A stretch of DNA of 64,000 nucleotides from Peptoniphilus lacydonensis (GCF_900106515.1 NZ_FNWF01000003.1:124001-188000); one strand, 5' to 3'. Positions 44,961 through 55,145 are shown, numbered from the stretch's first letter. The notes: generated by a model from the letters alone, not told the origin. Numbers and translations: made by a program.

Positions 44961-46181
44961 TTAAACTCCTTTATTTACCTTTGCATCTACAAGTGTAGAA
45001 AGTGAATACAAATTAATAAATCCATCTGCATCCTTGTGTGAATATAAACTTTCCGCTCCATCTCCAAAAGAAGCCAAGTCCTCACTATAAAGTGAATTTT
45101 TTGATGTAACTCCTGCTGGAATTATATTTCCCTTGTAAAGTTTTAACTTAACTATACCTGAAACATCTTTACAAACTTCACCAGCAAAAGCAAGGAGTCC
45201 CTTTAAAGAACTTGAATACCACTTACCGTCATATACAAGTTCTCCAAATTTTATTGCCAAATAATCTTTTAAGTGAGCTGAATCCTTATCAAGAGTAATT
45301 GATTCTAAAATTTCAAGTGCTTTATATAAAATCGCTCCACCTGGATTTTCATAAACTCCACGACTCTTCATCCCAACAAGACGATTTTCAACTATATCGT
45401 CTATTCCTATTCCATTTTCTCCCCCAACCTCATTTAAATATTTCAAAAGATTTGCTGGCGACATTTTTTCTCCATTTACTGCAACAGGTTCTCCACTTTC
45501 AAATTCAATTTCAAGATTACAAACCTCATCTTTTGCTTTCATAGGAGATACAGAAAGTTCCAAAATTTTATCAAAATCTGGGTAATTTCCTGGATTTTCT
45601 AAATCAAGACCTTCATGTGACAAGTGCATTATATTTAAATCTTTTGAATAATTCGTTTCTCTTGAAATCTTTAGAGGAATATTATGTGCCTCAGCATAAT
45701 CAATTTCTTCTTCACGAGATTTTATATCCCAAGTTCTCCAAGGTGCAATTATTGGCATATCAGGTGCAAAATGTTTTATTCCCATTTCAAAACGAATTTG
45801 ATCATTTCCCTTTCCAGTACAACCATGACAAATTGCATCACAATTTTCTTTTTTTGCAATATCAACAAGAGCCTTTGCTATAATTGGTCTTGCGGTTGCA
45901 GTTCCAAGTAAATAATTTTTTTCATATTTTGCACCCATCTTTAAAGTAGGGAACACAAAATCTTTTACATATTCTTCTACAAGATCTACAATATAAATTT
46001 TTGAAGCACCAGTTTTTATAGCCTTTTCTTCTAAACCTTCAATCTCTTTTGTTTGTCCTACATTTCCTACAACTGCAATAACTTCACAGCCATAATTTTC
46101 CTTTAACCACGGTATTATTATTGATGTATCAAGACCACCTGAATAAGCTAGGGCAACTTTTTTATAATTGTTATTTTTCAT
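44961..46181 (-). CDS. argG: Argininosuccinate synthase
   Basis: 406 residues from 46181 with GGAGG upstream; an alternative start at 46205 adds eight. The ATP pyrophosphatase P-loop [20 protein letters not shown] is at the N-terminus, then [40 protein letters not shown], and [20 protein letters not shown]. It condenses citrulline and aspartate. Controlled by the T-box upstream; argG and argH are the only arginine synthesis genes here, which suggests citrulline as the arginine source. Confidence 0.97.
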   Translation of the reverse strand: MKNNNYKKVALAYSGGLDTSIIIPWLKENYGCEVIAVVGNVGQTKEIEGLEEKAIKTGASKIYIVDLVEEYVKDFVFPTLKMGAKYEKNYLLGTATARPIIAKALVDIAKKENCDAICHGCTGKGNDQIRFEMGIKHFAPDMPIIAPWRTWDIKSREEEIDYAEAHNIPLKISRETNYSKDLNIMHLSHEGLDLENPGNYPDFDKILELSVSPMKAKDEVCNLEIEFESGEPVAVNGEKMSPANLLKYLNEVGGENGIGIDDIVENRLVGMKSRGVYENPGGAILYKALEILESITLDKDSAHLKDYLAIKFGELVYDGKWYSSSLKGLLAFAGEVCKDVSGIVKLKLYKGNIIPAGVTSKNSLYSEDLASFGDGAESLYSHKDADGFINLYSLSTLVDAKVNKGV

Positions 46182-46240
46182 TTTTCTTCCTCCAAATTTT
46201 ATCAACTATTTTTTAATAACTTACAAATTGAGACTCAAAA

Positions 46241-46463
46241 AAAGTATAAAAAAATCGCCCCTATGAAGGGACGAAGAACGTGGTACCACCCAAATTTATA
46301 TATTTCTATACCTCAAAAACTATAACGCGTAACCGTGCAAATCTAAATTTCGAAATGCAAGCTCCAAGCTCCTTTTCAAATTATCCTCCCTATTTCTTTT
46401 CACCAAACAGAAACTCTCTAAAAGTCTCGGATAATTTTACTAGTCTTTTCTTTGCTTATGTTG
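46241..46463 (-). promoter_or_regulatory. T-box leader of argGH (arginine)
   Basis: On the minus strand AGTA (specifier loop 5' side) and an apical AGAGAGTTTCTG...GGTGAAAAGAAA type stem precede the T-box GGGTGGTACCACGT, followed by a terminator CGTCCCTTCATAGGGGCG with a T run at 46248-46274. The specifier after GATAATTT-GAAA reads AGG, an Arg codon, followed by A. The tRNA-Arg antitermination interpretation fits the downstream genes. Confidence 0.93.
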
Positions 46464-46469
46464 TTTGAT

Positions 46470-46498
46470 ATGCTACCAACATATTTTTCATTTGTCAA
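46470..46498 (-). promoter_or_regulatory. Promoter of argGH
   Basis: -35 TTGACA at 46498-46493, 17-base spacer, -10 TAGCAT at 46475-46470, on the minus strand. Transcription would start around 46463. Confidence 0.7.
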
Positions 46499-46599
46499 GA
46501 CTTTTTTGAAAATTTTTAGAAGAAATTTATTTTATTTATAAAATAATAAATAAATTCATTGTCGCTAAAAAAATTATTTGTAAAATTCCCAAAAAACAC

Positions 46600-46628
46600 T
46601 TGACATTTTAAATTTGTCGTAGTAAAGT
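46600..46628 (+). promoter_or_regulatory. Promoter of the amino-acid transporter
   Basis: -35 TTGACA at 46600-46605, 17-base spacer, -10 TAAAGT at 46623-46628, on the plus strand. It diverges from the argGH promoter about 100 bases away. Confidence 0.65.
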
Positions 46629-46634
46629 TTTTAG

Positions 46635-46850
46635 AAATCAATGAAGTGGACAAAAAGTATTCTCATAACTTTTTTAGAGAGCAAGATTAGGTGAAAGCTT
46701 GCAAAGGAAAAGAATATAATAGAACCACAGAGATTCTACAAGGAAAATAGTATTTGCAGAGGTTAACTGCCTTAAAGTTTTGAGATATCTAAGGATAATT
46801 AGAGTGGTACCGCGGACTTCGCCTCTTTCGTAGAGGCGATTTTTTATTTT
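46635..46850 (+). promoter_or_regulatory. T-box leader of the amino-acid transporter
   Basis: AGTA (specifier loop 5' side) at about 46657, an apical stem AGAGAGCAAGATTAGGTGAA...GCTTGC, and 3' TAATAGAACCACAGAG. T-box TAGAGTGGTACCGCGG at 46800-46815 and a terminator GCCTCT-TTCGT-AGAGGC plus T run (46821-46845) end it. Applying the same spacing as in the argG leader gives CAC (His) as specifier; ACC (Thr) is the alternative by a one-base shift. Confidence 0.93.
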
Positions 46851-46865
46851 AAAATGGAGGTAAAA

Positions 46866-47672
46866 ATGAAAAAAATAATAAGTACATCAATAATAATTTT
46901 AGCTGCCATAATCTTGGCTTTCACATTATTTTTAAATAAGTCCAAGGATAACTCTAACAGACTAGATGAAATTCAAAAATCTAGAAAAATTGTCATGGGA
47001 TGTAATGCAAATTATCCACCTTTTGAATTTCACAAAAATATAAATGGAAAAGACGAAATAGTTGGCTTTGATATTTTTATAGCGAAAGAAATTGCAAAAG
47101 ATTTAGGTGTCAAACTAGAAATATCTGACATGGAATTTTCTTCTGTACTTGCAAGTTTAGACACAGGAGTTATTGATCTTGCAATCTCTGGCATTTCAAA
47201 AACTGCTGAAAGAGAAAAATCTATGGCATTTTCAAAAGTTTACTATGAACCTAAAAATTACTTATTAGTTAATTCTAAAGATTTTGGGAAATATAAAAAT
47301 GAAGATGACGTAAAAAAATTAACTATTGGAGTACAAACTGCAACAGAGCAAGAAGAAATTGCTAAAAATTTAAATATAAAAAATATAGTTTCTCTTCCAA
47401 AAACTCCTGACTTAATTGCTCAATTAAATAAGGGGCTTATAGATGGAATTATTGTAGAAAAATGTGTGGGAGATAATTATGAACTCTCAAATAAAAATTT
47501 AAAACTTGAAGATAGTTTTTATTTTGAAGCTAACGTTGATGGAACAGCCATTGGACTTAATAAAAATGACGATGAACTTCTTAAAGCTGTAAACAAAACT
47601 TTAGATAGGCTTAAAAAAGAAGGCAAAATTGATAAATATTACAACAAAGCCTTGGAACTATCTGTTAAGTAG
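46866..47672 (+). CDS. Polar amino-acid-binding protein of an ABC transporter
   Basis: 268 residues from 46866 (GGAGG five bases upstream). Type 3 solute-binding protein with GCNANYPPFEFHKNINGKDE, IVGFDIFIAKEIAKDLGVKL, SLDTGVIDLAISGISKTAER and DGTAIGLNKNDDELLKAVNK. The N-terminus is a hydrophobic helix (ISTSIIILAAIILAFTLFLN) without a lipobox Cys, so it is anchored by an uncleaved helix or cleaved by signal peptidase. T-box control by (likely) histidine tRNA suggests a histidine transporter; arginine or another polar amino acid is possible. Confidence 0.9.
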   Translation: MKKIISTSIIILAAIILAFTLFLNKSKDNSNRLDEIQKSRKIVMGCNANYPPFEFHKNINGKDEIVGFDIFIAKEIAKDLGVKLEISDMEFSSVLASLDTGVIDLAISGISKTAEREKSMAFSKVYYEPKNYLLVNSKDFGKYKNEDDVKKLTIGVQTATEQEEIAKNLNIKNIVSLPKTPDLIAQLNKGLIDGIIVEKCVGDNYELSNKNLKLEDSFYFEANVDGTAIGLNKNDDELLKAVNKTLDRLKKEGKIDKYYNKALELSVK

Positions 47673-47680
47673 GTGATCTT

Positions 47681-48478
47681 ATGGAAAATATTTATAAATT
47701 AGAAAACAATAAACTTTCTAAAAATAAGATAATTAATATCCTTGTAATTCTAGTATTTATCTTATTAATATTTATTTTTGGAAATCTAATAATAAACTTT
47801 TTTGGCACAAGTGCAGAAATTTTTAAGGATTACAGTTCTTATTATTTAAAAGGTCTTGGAGTTACCATTTCACTTTCTTTAATTTCAGTTTTACTTGGGT
47901 CAATATTGGGATTTTTTTTATATCTCATGAAATCTTCTGAAATTAAAAGTTTAAATATACTTTCTAATATTTATATAGAAATTGTGAGGGGAACCCCTAT
48001 GCTAACTCAAGTATTTTTTATATTTTTTGGGCTTGCAACTTTAATTAATTTTAAAGACTTTGGAATTTCAATTTCTACTTTTGCGTATATCACAGGTGTA
48101 ATCGCTGTGAGTTTAAACTCTGCTGCTTATGTTGCAGAAATTATTAGATCAGGAATAAATGCAATCGACAAAGGTCAATGGGAGGCTTCAATTTCACTTG
48201 GAATGAAAAAATCTCTAGTTATGGAAGAAATAATACTACCACAAGCTACAAAAAATATTTTACCAGCTCTTGCCAATGAATTTATAGCAGTAATTAAAGA
48301 AACTTCTATTATCTCAACTATTGGTGTTACAGATATTATGTACAATGTAAATTTAGTTAGAGGTTCTTCTTATAAATCTCTAGAACCACTTATTATTGGC
48401 TCCCTACTTTATTTTGCAATTACTTTTACTCTTACAAGATTATTAAAATTTGTGGAGGGAAAATATGATAAAAATTGA
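47681..48478 (+). CDS. Amino-acid ABC transporter permease
   Basis: 265 residues of the HisM/GlnP group. Hydrophobic N-terminus with [20 protein letters not shown], then the permease core: [80 protein letters not shown] (EAA loop), [20 protein letters not shown]. It is likely to form a homodimer because only one permease is present. Eight bases after the binding-protein gene. Confidence 0.95.
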   Translation: MENIYKLENNKLSKNKIINILVILVFILLIFIFGNLIINFFGTSAEIFKDYSSYYLKGLGVTISLSLISVLLGSILGFFLYLMKSSEIKSLNILSNIYIEIVRGTPMLTQVFFIFFGLATLINFKDFGISISTFAYITGVIAVSLNSAAYVAEIIRSGINAIDKGQWEASISLGMKKSLVMEEIILPQATKNILPALANEFIAVIKETSIISTIGVTDIMYNVNLVRGSSYKSLEPLIIGSLLYFAITFTLTRLLKFVEGKYDKN

Positions 48479-49187
48479 AAATTTGTATAAATCCTTTGAT
48501 AACAAAGAAGTGTTAAAAGGAATTAACTTAAACATTAAAAATTCAACGGTAACAACAATTATAGGAGCAAGTGGTTCTGGAAAATCAACACTCCTTCGAT
48601 GTATTAATCTTCTTGAGAAATGCGACAGTGGAAAAATCTATCTAGATGGATATGAAATTACTGGAGAAAATTCAAACTTAGAAAAAATAAGGCTAAAAAT
48701 TGGAATGGTTTTTCAAAATTTTAATCTATTTCCTAATAAAACTGTACTAGAAAATATTACTCTAGCTCCCATTAAAGTCAAGGAAGAAGATGAAAAATCT
48801 GCAAAAGAAAATGCAATAAAACTTTTACAAAATATGGGCTTAGAAGATAAAAAAGACTCCTATCCTAATTCGCTTTCTGGTGGTCAAAAGCAAAGAGTTG
48901 CTATTGCAAGAGCACTTGCAAATAAACCAGATGTGTTATTATTTGATGAACCTACATCTGCACTTGATCCAGAAATGGTAAAAGAGGTATTAAATGTAAT
49001 AAAAAATCTCTCATATAAAGGGCTTACTATGATAATCGTGACACATGAAATGGGCTTTGCAAAAGAAATATCAGATACAGTTGTATTTATGAAAAATGGA
49101 ATTATAGAAGATATTGGAAATCCTGAATATATATTTAATACAACGAAAAATAAAAATACACAAAAATTTTTAAATGCCGTACTATAA
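48465..49187 (+). CDS. Amino-acid ABC transporter ATPase
   Basis: 240 residues from 48465 (GGAGG six bases upstream). Walker [20 protein letters not shown]-loop [20 protein letters not shown], signature [20 protein letters not shown], Walker [21 protein letters not shown], and H-loop [15 protein letters not shown]. Polar amino-acid type (GlnQ/HisP). Overlaps the permease by 14 bases and ends the operon at a terminator. Confidence 0.96.
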   Translation: MIKIENLYKSFDNKEVLKGINLNIKNSTVTTIIGASGSGKSTLLRCINLLEKCDSGKIYLDGYEITGENSNLEKIRLKIGMVFQNFNLFPNKTVLENITLAPIKVKEEDEKSAKENAIKLLQNMGLEDKKDSYPNSLSGGQKQRVAIARALANKPDVLLFDEPTSALDPEMVKEVLNVIKNLSYKGLTMIIVTHEMGFAKEISDTVVFMKNGIIEDIGNPEYIFNTTKNKNTQKFLNAVL

Positions 49188-49245
49188 TTTAATTTTTTAT
49201 AAAAAATTTTATGTTCGCTCATGTTTTATGAAAAATTTCCTAAAC

Positions 49246-49294
49246 AAAAAATCTCTTATCTTTTTATACTAACTTAAAGACAAGAGATTTTTTT
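49246..49294. terminator. Bidirectional terminator
   Basis: AAAATCTCTTATCTT and AAGACAAGAGATTTTTTT form a stem after the transporter operon (+) and before the convergent NEAT gene (-). Confidence 0.85.
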
Positions 49295-49295
49295 A

Positions 49296-50165
49296 CTATT
49301 TATTTATTTTTACAGTTTTTGTAACTCCATCCCACTCTATCTTTGCTCCCAAAATTTCTGAAATTGCTCTTAAAGGTACAAAAGTCCTAGAATTTTTTAC
49401 AACTGCTGGAGAATCAATTGCAATATTTTTTCCATTAGAATCGATTTCTTTTGATCCAATAACAAGACTAGCTTTGTTATCTCCAATTACAACAGTTTTC
49501 GTTTCAGATTTCCAATTAACTTTTTCTCCAAGTGCTTCTGAAATAAATCTAAGCGGCACCATAGTCCTTTCATTTTCAATATAAGCTGGTGTTTCTGATT
49601 GTATTTCGCTATCATTTACAAAAATTCTTATTTCAGAATTAGTTTCTTTTTTTTTGCTTTCTGTCTTTATTTCAGTTTTAGCTTCTTTATTTTCTAAAGT
49701 TTTAGCATTTGCCCAATCAAATTTTAAATAAGCCTTCTGTTCTCCTGAACCTTTTCCTCCACCTGCAATGGAATCCATTGCATCAACCCAAACTGCAACA
49801 AGAATTTTTTCTTCTTTTGGATTTTGTCTTTCAAATTCGTGAACCTTGCAATACTCCCCCTCATTTGGAGTTTGTTTTGTCTCAACTCTATTAGAGTTTT
49901 CATCTCCTTCGTAGATGAAAAGATTTGTAAGTTCACCCTCCATATTCATAAACTCCATCTTTCTTAAATAAAGTTTGTAAATAAATTTTCCATCTTTTTC
50001 TTCTACCTCTGCCATTTGCTTTAATGATGAATTCCCCATAGAGTCCTTTCCAGGTTCTCCATATTTTTCAAGTTTTACTGGAACTTCATATTTTGTTCCA
50101 GCTGCAAATATTGAACTTGGAATTAAAGCTAATACTAACATCAATGATAAAATTAATTTTTTCAT
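49296..50165 (-). CDS. Secreted NEAT-like protein with two copper-amine-oxidase-type repeats
   Basis: 289 residues. Signal peptide LILSLMLVLALIPSSIFA (cleavage about 22). A NEAT-like domain (about 25-155) starts YEVPVKLEKYGEPGKDSMGN and contains GELTNLFIYEGDENSNRV and VAVWVDAMDSIAGGGKGSGE. A charged linker leads to two Cu-amine-oxidase N-terminal (stalk) repeats: PAYIENERTMVPLRFISEAL (about 195-214) and PAVVKNSRTFVPLRAISEIL (about 255-274). Those repeats often anchor proteins to the wall. The YxxxY heme tyrosine motif of classical NEAT is absent. Monocistronic or with the genes to the right. Confidence 0.85.
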   Translation of the reverse strand: MKKLILSLMLVLALIPSSIFAAGTKYEVPVKLEKYGEPGKDSMGNSSLKQMAEVEEKDGKFIYKLYLRKMEFMNMEGELTNLFIYEGDENSNRVETKQTPNEGEYCKVHEFERQNPKEEKILVAVWVDAMDSIAGGGKGSGEQKAYLKFDWANAKTLENKEAKTEIKTESKKKETNSEIRIFVNDSEIQSETPAYIENERTMVPLRFISEALGEKVNWKSETKTVVIGDNKASLVIGSKEIDSNGKNIAIDSPAVVKNSRTFVPLRAISEILGAKIEWDGVTKTVKINK

Positions 50166-50205
50166 TTTTAACCTCTTCTTTTCTTTATAAAATAATTAAA
50201 CTTTT

Positions 50206-50234
50206 TAGGGACGATCCATAAAGGAAAGTCCCTA
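50206..50234. repeat. Inverted repeat between two NEAT genes
   Basis: TAGGGAC and GTCCCTA, 15 bases apart, lie a few bases after the 1,390-residue protein stop (minus strand). No T run on the minus side, so only a weak terminator. Confidence 0.4.
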
Positions 50235-50245
50235 TCACATATCCC

Positions 50246-50765
50246 TTAATTATGGTCAATGTTATATAATACTTGTGCAACTTGTGCTCTAGTAAATGCT
50301 GATTTTGGTTCAAATTTTCCATCTTCCATTCCACTTACTACTCCAAGTCTTGCCATTTCTTTTACTGATTCTTTTGCCCATGTTGCAATGTTTTTTTCGT
50401 CTTTGAATCCATTTTCATTTCCTTTGGCATTTAGATTCTTTCCTGATACTTTTAGAAATTTTGTCATCATAACTGCCATTTCTTCTCTTGTCAGTTCTTT
50501 GTCTGGTGCAAATTTTCCTTCTCCTATTCCACTTACTATTCCTTCTTTATTTGCCCATGTAATATATGGACTGTAGTATGTGCTAGCTTTCACATCTTTA
50601 AAGTTTTGTGTGTTATAGTCACTTATGTTTATGTTTAACATTCTTCCTAGCACTGTTACGAATTGTCCTCTTGTTATTGATTTATTTGGCCCAAATTCTG
50701 TTTCACTAAGTCCTACAAAGTATCCTTTCCCTACTACATAGTCTATTGAATTTTTTGCCCAGTGA
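50246..50765. repeat. 520-bp SLH-coding repeat, copy 1
   Basis: Matches 55328-55847 base for base, offset 5,082, with one visible difference near the end (TTAATTATGG versus TTAATTGTGG). It codes the three SLH domains of two different surface proteins. The identity stops exactly at CCCAGTGA, one codon before the His-Trp of the first SLH. Confidence 0.95.
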
Positions 50766-53700
50766 CCAGATGTATCGTTAAATTTGCTTGTACTTTTGCT
50801 AGAATTGTTTTGATTTTGTTGGTTTTGGCTTTGTTGATTTCGTTGATTATGTTGATTATTTTGGTTATTATTTCCACCAGTTCTTGAAACTTCTTTTGCG
50901 TTATTCCAGTTAAAAGATAAAACTGCATCTTGTTCTCCCCCTCCTGGACCCTTGCCAGCTATTTCATCCATGGCATCAACCCATACTGATATATTTATTT
51001 TGTCATATTTTCCATTCATGACCCATGACCAAATATTTCCACTTGATTGATCTGCTCTATACTTGCTTCCATCATTGATAAATAAATTATATAGATTTCC
51101 TGTGAATTGTTTGCCACCAAAATCTCTTTTCATTTGAGTAAATTGAACACTGTAACGGAATTTTCCATCTCTTTCTTCTACTCTAGCTGTATGGTTTATA
51201 GCATTGTTAGCCATTGAGTAGCCTGATTGATGTGCATGCAACACTTCTACTGGTACTTCATAAGTTATTGTAACTGGCCCATTGTTTTGGTTGTTGTTAT
51301 TGTTGTTATTTTGATTGTTGCCCCATGATAATTTATTGCTTACCCAAGAGGAATTATTACTATCACTCCTCCAATTGTTATTCCAACCATTGTTGTTATT
51401 ATCTCTCCATGATGAATTGTTATCTTCGTTGCTAATCCCATTATTATTTACATTATTAGTATTTTTAACAAGACTTGAGGCTGCAGCATTTAAATTGTCT
51501 ATAGCAATCTTAATTTCATTTTCAGACACATTGCTCTTAGATAATAAAGCCATAGCCGCATTATAAGCATTTACATATCTCATATTACTTTCATAAGTGT
51601 ATTGAGAACCTCCTAAGTTTGCAGAATATCTTAAAGCATCTATAAGTTTTTCCTTATTACCTAGATCAGGACTTGATGGAGTTGGAGGTGTAGGAGTGTC
51701 TTTTCCAGGAGTCACTTCAGTCATATTAGCCTTGTCAAAAACAAGCCTTGCTTTTTGTGATCCTGCTCCCGGTTCTCCACCTGCTAAACCATCCATAGCA
51801 TCTACCCAAACTTTTACATAAAGAGCATTATCTTTTAGATTTTCAAATTCGACCTTAGTCATATTAATTCTAAATACCTTTGGAAATTCTTTCTGAGATC
51901 CGTCTAAAGATTGATCCATATATTTTTCTATGATTTGGGTTTCAATAGCTTTTCCTCTAGAATTATTTTCTTCAAAAGTAAATAAGTTAGTTAAATGTCC
52001 ATAAAAACTATTTGCTCCTATTGGTACTTCGATTCCTTTAAAAGTTAAGTCAATAGTTACAAGATCATTCTTTATGCTCACCTTGGCAGGTGATATTAAG
52101 GCCTTGTTACCCATAGAATCCTTATCTTCTATAAAATGCATAAGTCTTACTGGAACATTATAAATTTTTTCTTTTTGTTCCTCAGTATTTTTGCCTGTAC
52201 TATTATTAAAAGTTTCTATTGCAGTATTTAAATTAGTTAAAGCTTCATCTATTTGCTTTTGTTCATTTGCGCTATTTAAAATTGATTCTGCTGAATTTAT
52301 TGCAATTTGTAGCAATTTAAAGTCATTATCAGTTTTGTTTCCTTGAGTAATTTTTCTAGCTTCTGATATTTTATTTTGAAGTTCATTTTTATTTAGAGAG
52401 ATTTTTTTATTCTTAAAAGATTCTATTGCAGTATCTAAGTCTTTAACTGCTCTATCTATTTCTTCTTGTTTAGTTGATTCTTCAAGAACTTTTTCTGCAA
52501 TTTTTATAGCTTCTTTAAGAGTATTAAAATCCGCATCAGATTTATCTCCTTTTTCTATAGATTTTGCTTCTTTTATTTTATTTTGAAGTTCATCTTTTTT
52601 TATAGTAGGTTCTGTCTTTTCTAATAAGACCATCTTTTTTATATCAAAATTATTGATGCCATACATATTTTCAATAGGATCATCCCATTCGTTCGGTTTA
52701 ACCCCAATTGTCATATCACCAGAGTCATTATAACAGCGAGCAAGTCTTGCATTTTCAAGATATATAAATTGATTTAGATCTCCAAGCTTTGACAAAGGTA
52801 CATTATCCAATCTTATCTTTGTAATTCTCTTTTTATACTTAGTTTTAGCAGGATCTAAAGTAAAGTCTTCTTCTTCCAATATTTCGATAGGTTTTAATTT
52901 TCCATCGGCAGTTTTATATCTGATGTCCTTATCTTCATTAATTTTTACTAAACCAAATTCTTCAGGACCGTTTGAGCCTACAACTCCTTTCACATAGGAT
53001 ACTGTAATATTCGCCTTGTTATCTTTAAATTCAACTTCATAATATGGATTAATTCCTATATCAGTATTTAAAAGTTTTGAACTTGATATGGAAGAATCTG
53101 CAAGCATATTATTATATTCTTCTTTGGTGTATTTAAACTTTCCATTTTCCCAAAAATTTTTTATACCTTCGTTCATTGTGTCTGTTTCGTCTATAAGAGG
53201 CATAGATTCATACTTCCCTGATAGGAGATCTACTTTTTTCAAAGTCATGTCTTTGTGACGCATAAGAAGATTAAATTGAGGATCCATGCTTCCCATTGCA
53301 TCAACCCTTACGGTAAACATCTTTTGAGATTCATAATTAGTTTTGCCATTAGAATACTCAAGAGGAATTTCAAACTCTTCTGGATAATTATAATATCCTC
53401 TGCTATAAGTTGATTTTAAATATTTCTGATCATTTAAAAATATTTTATTTCCTGAAAAATACGTACGGTTATTCATATAATTATTGAAATCATCTATAGA
53501 ATTATAAGTCCAAAGATCCGTCAAATGTCCTTCTATAGGTTTTGTTGTTCCAGTATATTTTGGATCTGAATTAGTCATTGGCTTAAATTTTATTCTAAGT
53601 TTTAAACTTCCATCATTTCCAACTATTAATTTACCTCTGTCGTCTACAGCATCTGATGCCATTGAATACATACCCGGTCTAAAAGCATATCTTATTGATA

Positions 53701-54418
53701 AAGGTATTTCGTATTCTCCTGCTAATAAGTCTTTAGGTATTGGCTCAGGATGTCCTTGAAATACATATACTCTAAATTTGTCCTTATGAGTACGATCTTT
53801 TCCTATTCGCTTAGTTCCTAAATTTACAGAAGCGTAGTAAGCTCTACCGTCAGAACTTGAGTTATAATCTTGTACTAGATAATAATGTTCTTCTGTTTTA
53901 CAATCATTTGCCTCAACATCATTTTTTACTTTTACATATTTTTTTGGCTCTTCAAATGTATTTGTTGTTTCATCAAATCTTGAAACGTACATTTCAAATT
54001 GTTCTGGCCAAATATTGTAAGTGTCTTCATCTCTCTTGTGTTTGCTATTTATAACAAAGTTACCATAACTTCCAGCATTGTCTTTGCAGAATACGTCTAT
54101 TTCATAGCAATTCCACTCTTCTTTCTGATAAATCATGGAGTCAGCTTCTGCCTTATGTTTTTCTTTAAAATTTTTGAATAGATTATCCTCTTCATTGATT
54201 TTTTTTGATTCTACTTTCAACATATCTTCTGAAAAATTGTGCTTTACCTTCCATCTTCTATAATTTTCTGGATGAATATCAAAATATGTCATAGAATCAT
54301 TTACAGTAGGCACTTCTATAGGAGGTTCCTCTGTTGCAAATATATTTAACGGAATAAATATTAATAATAGTAAAATCGAAAAAAACAATCTGTTTGAATT
54401 TTTAAAATTATTTCTCAA
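50246..54418 (-). CDS. S-layer-anchored surface protein with NEAT-like domains, FIVAR-like repeats and SLH domains
   Basis: 1,390 residues. Signal peptide NRLFFSILLLLIFIPLNIFA. Then a unique region to about 230; NEAT-like domain 1 (about 235-400, MYSMASDAVDDRGKLIVG); a region to 605; helical FIVAR-type repeats at about 606-740 (FNTLKEAIKIAEKVLEESTK, KLLQIAINSAESILNSANEQ); NEAT-like domain 2 (about 752-900); another helical repeat (922-985); an Asn-rich linker (990-1047); NEAT-like domain 3 (1050-1176); a Gln/Asn linker; and three SLH repeats (1213-1390). SLH binds wall polymers, so the protein is displayed at the surface. It likely binds heme or host hemoproteins. Confidence 0.9.
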   Translation of the reverse strand: MRNNFKNSNRLFFSILLLLIFIPLNIFATEEPPIEVPTVNDSMTYFDIHPENYRRWKVKHNFSEDMLKVESKKINEEDNLFKNFKEKHKAEADSMIYQKEEWNCYEIDVFCKDNAGSYGNFVINSKHKRDEDTYNIWPEQFEMYVSRFDETTNTFEEPKKYVKVKNDVEANDCKTEEHYYLVQDYNSSSDGRAYYASVNLGTKRIGKDRTHKDKFRVYVFQGHPEPIPKDLLAGEYEIPLSIRYAFRPGMYSMASDAVDDRGKLIVGNDGSLKLRIKFKPMTNSDPKYTGTTKPIEGHLTDLWTYNSIDDFNNYMNNRTYFSGNKIFLNDQKYLKSTYSRGYYNYPEEFEIPLEYSNGKTNYESQKMFTVRVDAMGSMDPQFNLLMRHKDMTLKKVDLLSGKYESMPLIDETDTMNEGIKNFWENGKFKYTKEEYNNMLADSSISSSKLLNTDIGINPYYEVEFKDNKANITVSYVKGVVGSNGPEEFGLVKINEDKDIRYKTADGKLKPIEILEEEDFTLDPAKTKYKKRITKIRLDNVPLSKLGDLNQFIYLENARLARCYNDSGDMTIGVKPNEWDDPIENMYGINNFDIKKMVLLEKTEPTIKKDELQNKIKEAKSIEKGDKSDADFNTLKEAIKIAEKVLEESTKQEEIDRAVKDLDTAIESFKNKKISLNKNELQNKISEARKITQGNKTDNDFKLLQIAINSAESILNSANEQKQIDEALTNLNTAIETFNNSTGKNTEEQKEKIYNVPVRLMHFIEDKDSMGNKALISPAKVSIKNDLVTIDLTFKGIEVPIGANSFYGHLTNLFTFEENNSRGKAIETQIIEKYMDQSLDGSQKEFPKVFRINMTKVEFENLKDNALYVKVWVDAMDGLAGGEPGAGSQKARLVFDKANMTEVTPGKDTPTPPTPSSPDLGNKEKLIDALRYSANLGGSQYTYESNMRYVNAYNAAMALLSKSNVSENEIKIAIDNLNAAASSLVKNTNNVNNNGISNEDNNSSWRDNNNNGWNNNWRSDSNNSSWVSNKLSWGNNQNNNNNNNQNNGPVTITYEVPVEVLHAHQSGYSMANNAINHTARVEERDGKFRYSVQFTQMKRDFGGKQFTGNLYNLFINDGSKYRADQSSGNIWSWVMNGKYDKINISVWVDAMDEIAGKGPGGGEQDAVLSFNWNNAKEVSRTGGNNNQNNQHNQRNQQSQNQQNQNNSSKSTSKFNDTSGHWAKNSIDYVVGKGYFVGLSETEFGPNKSITRGQFVTVLGRMLNINISDYNTQNFKDVKASTYYSPYITWANKEGIVSGIGEGKFAPDKELTREEMAVMMTKFLKVSGKNLNAKGNENGFKDEKNIATWAKESVKEMARLGVVSGMEDGKFEPKSAFTRAQVAQVLYNIDHN

Positions 54419-54468
54419 TTATTATTCTCCTTTTCTAAGTTGAGGAATATTTTTCCTACTTAAACTTT

Positions 54469-55071
54469 TTATCTTACAAATAATCTGGCATTGCGATTCA
54501 TCATCTTATCTCCAATTACTCCCAATGCTCCAGAATCTTCAAGATTTGTTTCAAACTTAATTTTAAAATATTGTGAATATCCTCCTAAATTTTGACTGAA
54601 TAGTGCAGACTTAGGGACTGTTATTGTAAATCCTTCTGGCACCATTTTTTCACTACTTGTAGCTTTTTTAGAACCAAATGGTGTAGCATTTACTTCTTGT
54701 CCTTTTATTATAAATTTTAATTCTGTGCAATCGGCCTCATAATACTTTCCAAACATTTTCTTCGTAACTGGTTTAGTGTAAAAAGTGAAAATATAATTAT
54801 TTTCATCTTGTTCTACAATTGATTTTTCCTTGTCAAAAGCACCATCTGCCATAGATAGCTTTGATTCTTCCCTGTGATATACTGCAAAATCTTCAATTCC
54901 AGCTGATCTTAAGCTATAATTTGTTCCAAATATTTCTCTATCTGAATAATCTATTGTTTCTCTAATTTGATCTTCGATAGATTTCATATCTTCTTCTTTT
55001 GCCATTGCAAATGATGGCAATAACATCATCAATACAAACATAAGTAGACCTAATTTTTTTATATTTTTCAT
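54469..55071 (-). CDS. Secreted protein with a NEAT-like signature
   Basis: 200 residues. Signal peptide KLGLLMFVLMMLLPSFAMA (cleavage about 24). It has no SLH or sorting signal, so it is secreted or loosely bound. DFAVYHREESKLSMADGAFD carries the S-M-A-D-G-A element shared by the NEAT-like domains of its neighbours; NNYIFTFYTKPVTKKMFGKY and FTITVPKSALFSQNLGGYSQ match strand positions of NEAT. It might be a free heme-carrying (hemophore-like) form, but this is only a motif-level reading. It lies 50 bases upstream of the 1,390-residue gene in the same direction. Confidence 0.75.
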   Translation of the reverse strand: MKNIKKLGLLMFVLMMLLPSFAMAKEEDMKSIEDQIRETIDYSDREIFGTNYSLRSAGIEDFAVYHREESKLSMADGAFDKEKSIVEQDENNYIFTFYTKPVTKKMFGKYYEADCTELKFIIKGQEVNATPFGSKKATSSEKMVPEGFTITVPKSALFSQNLGGYSQYFKIKFETNLEDSGALGVIGDKMMNRNARLFVR

Positions 55072-55145
55072 TTTTTGCTCCTTTGTAATTTGCTTTAGTT
55101 ACAATCTTACTAATTTTAATATTCCTCTACTTTTTTAATAAATTT

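Noticed and set aside
50259-50576. Plus-strand open frames repeated at 50259 and 55332
   Set aside because: They are antisense to the identical SLH repeats and have no ribosome site.
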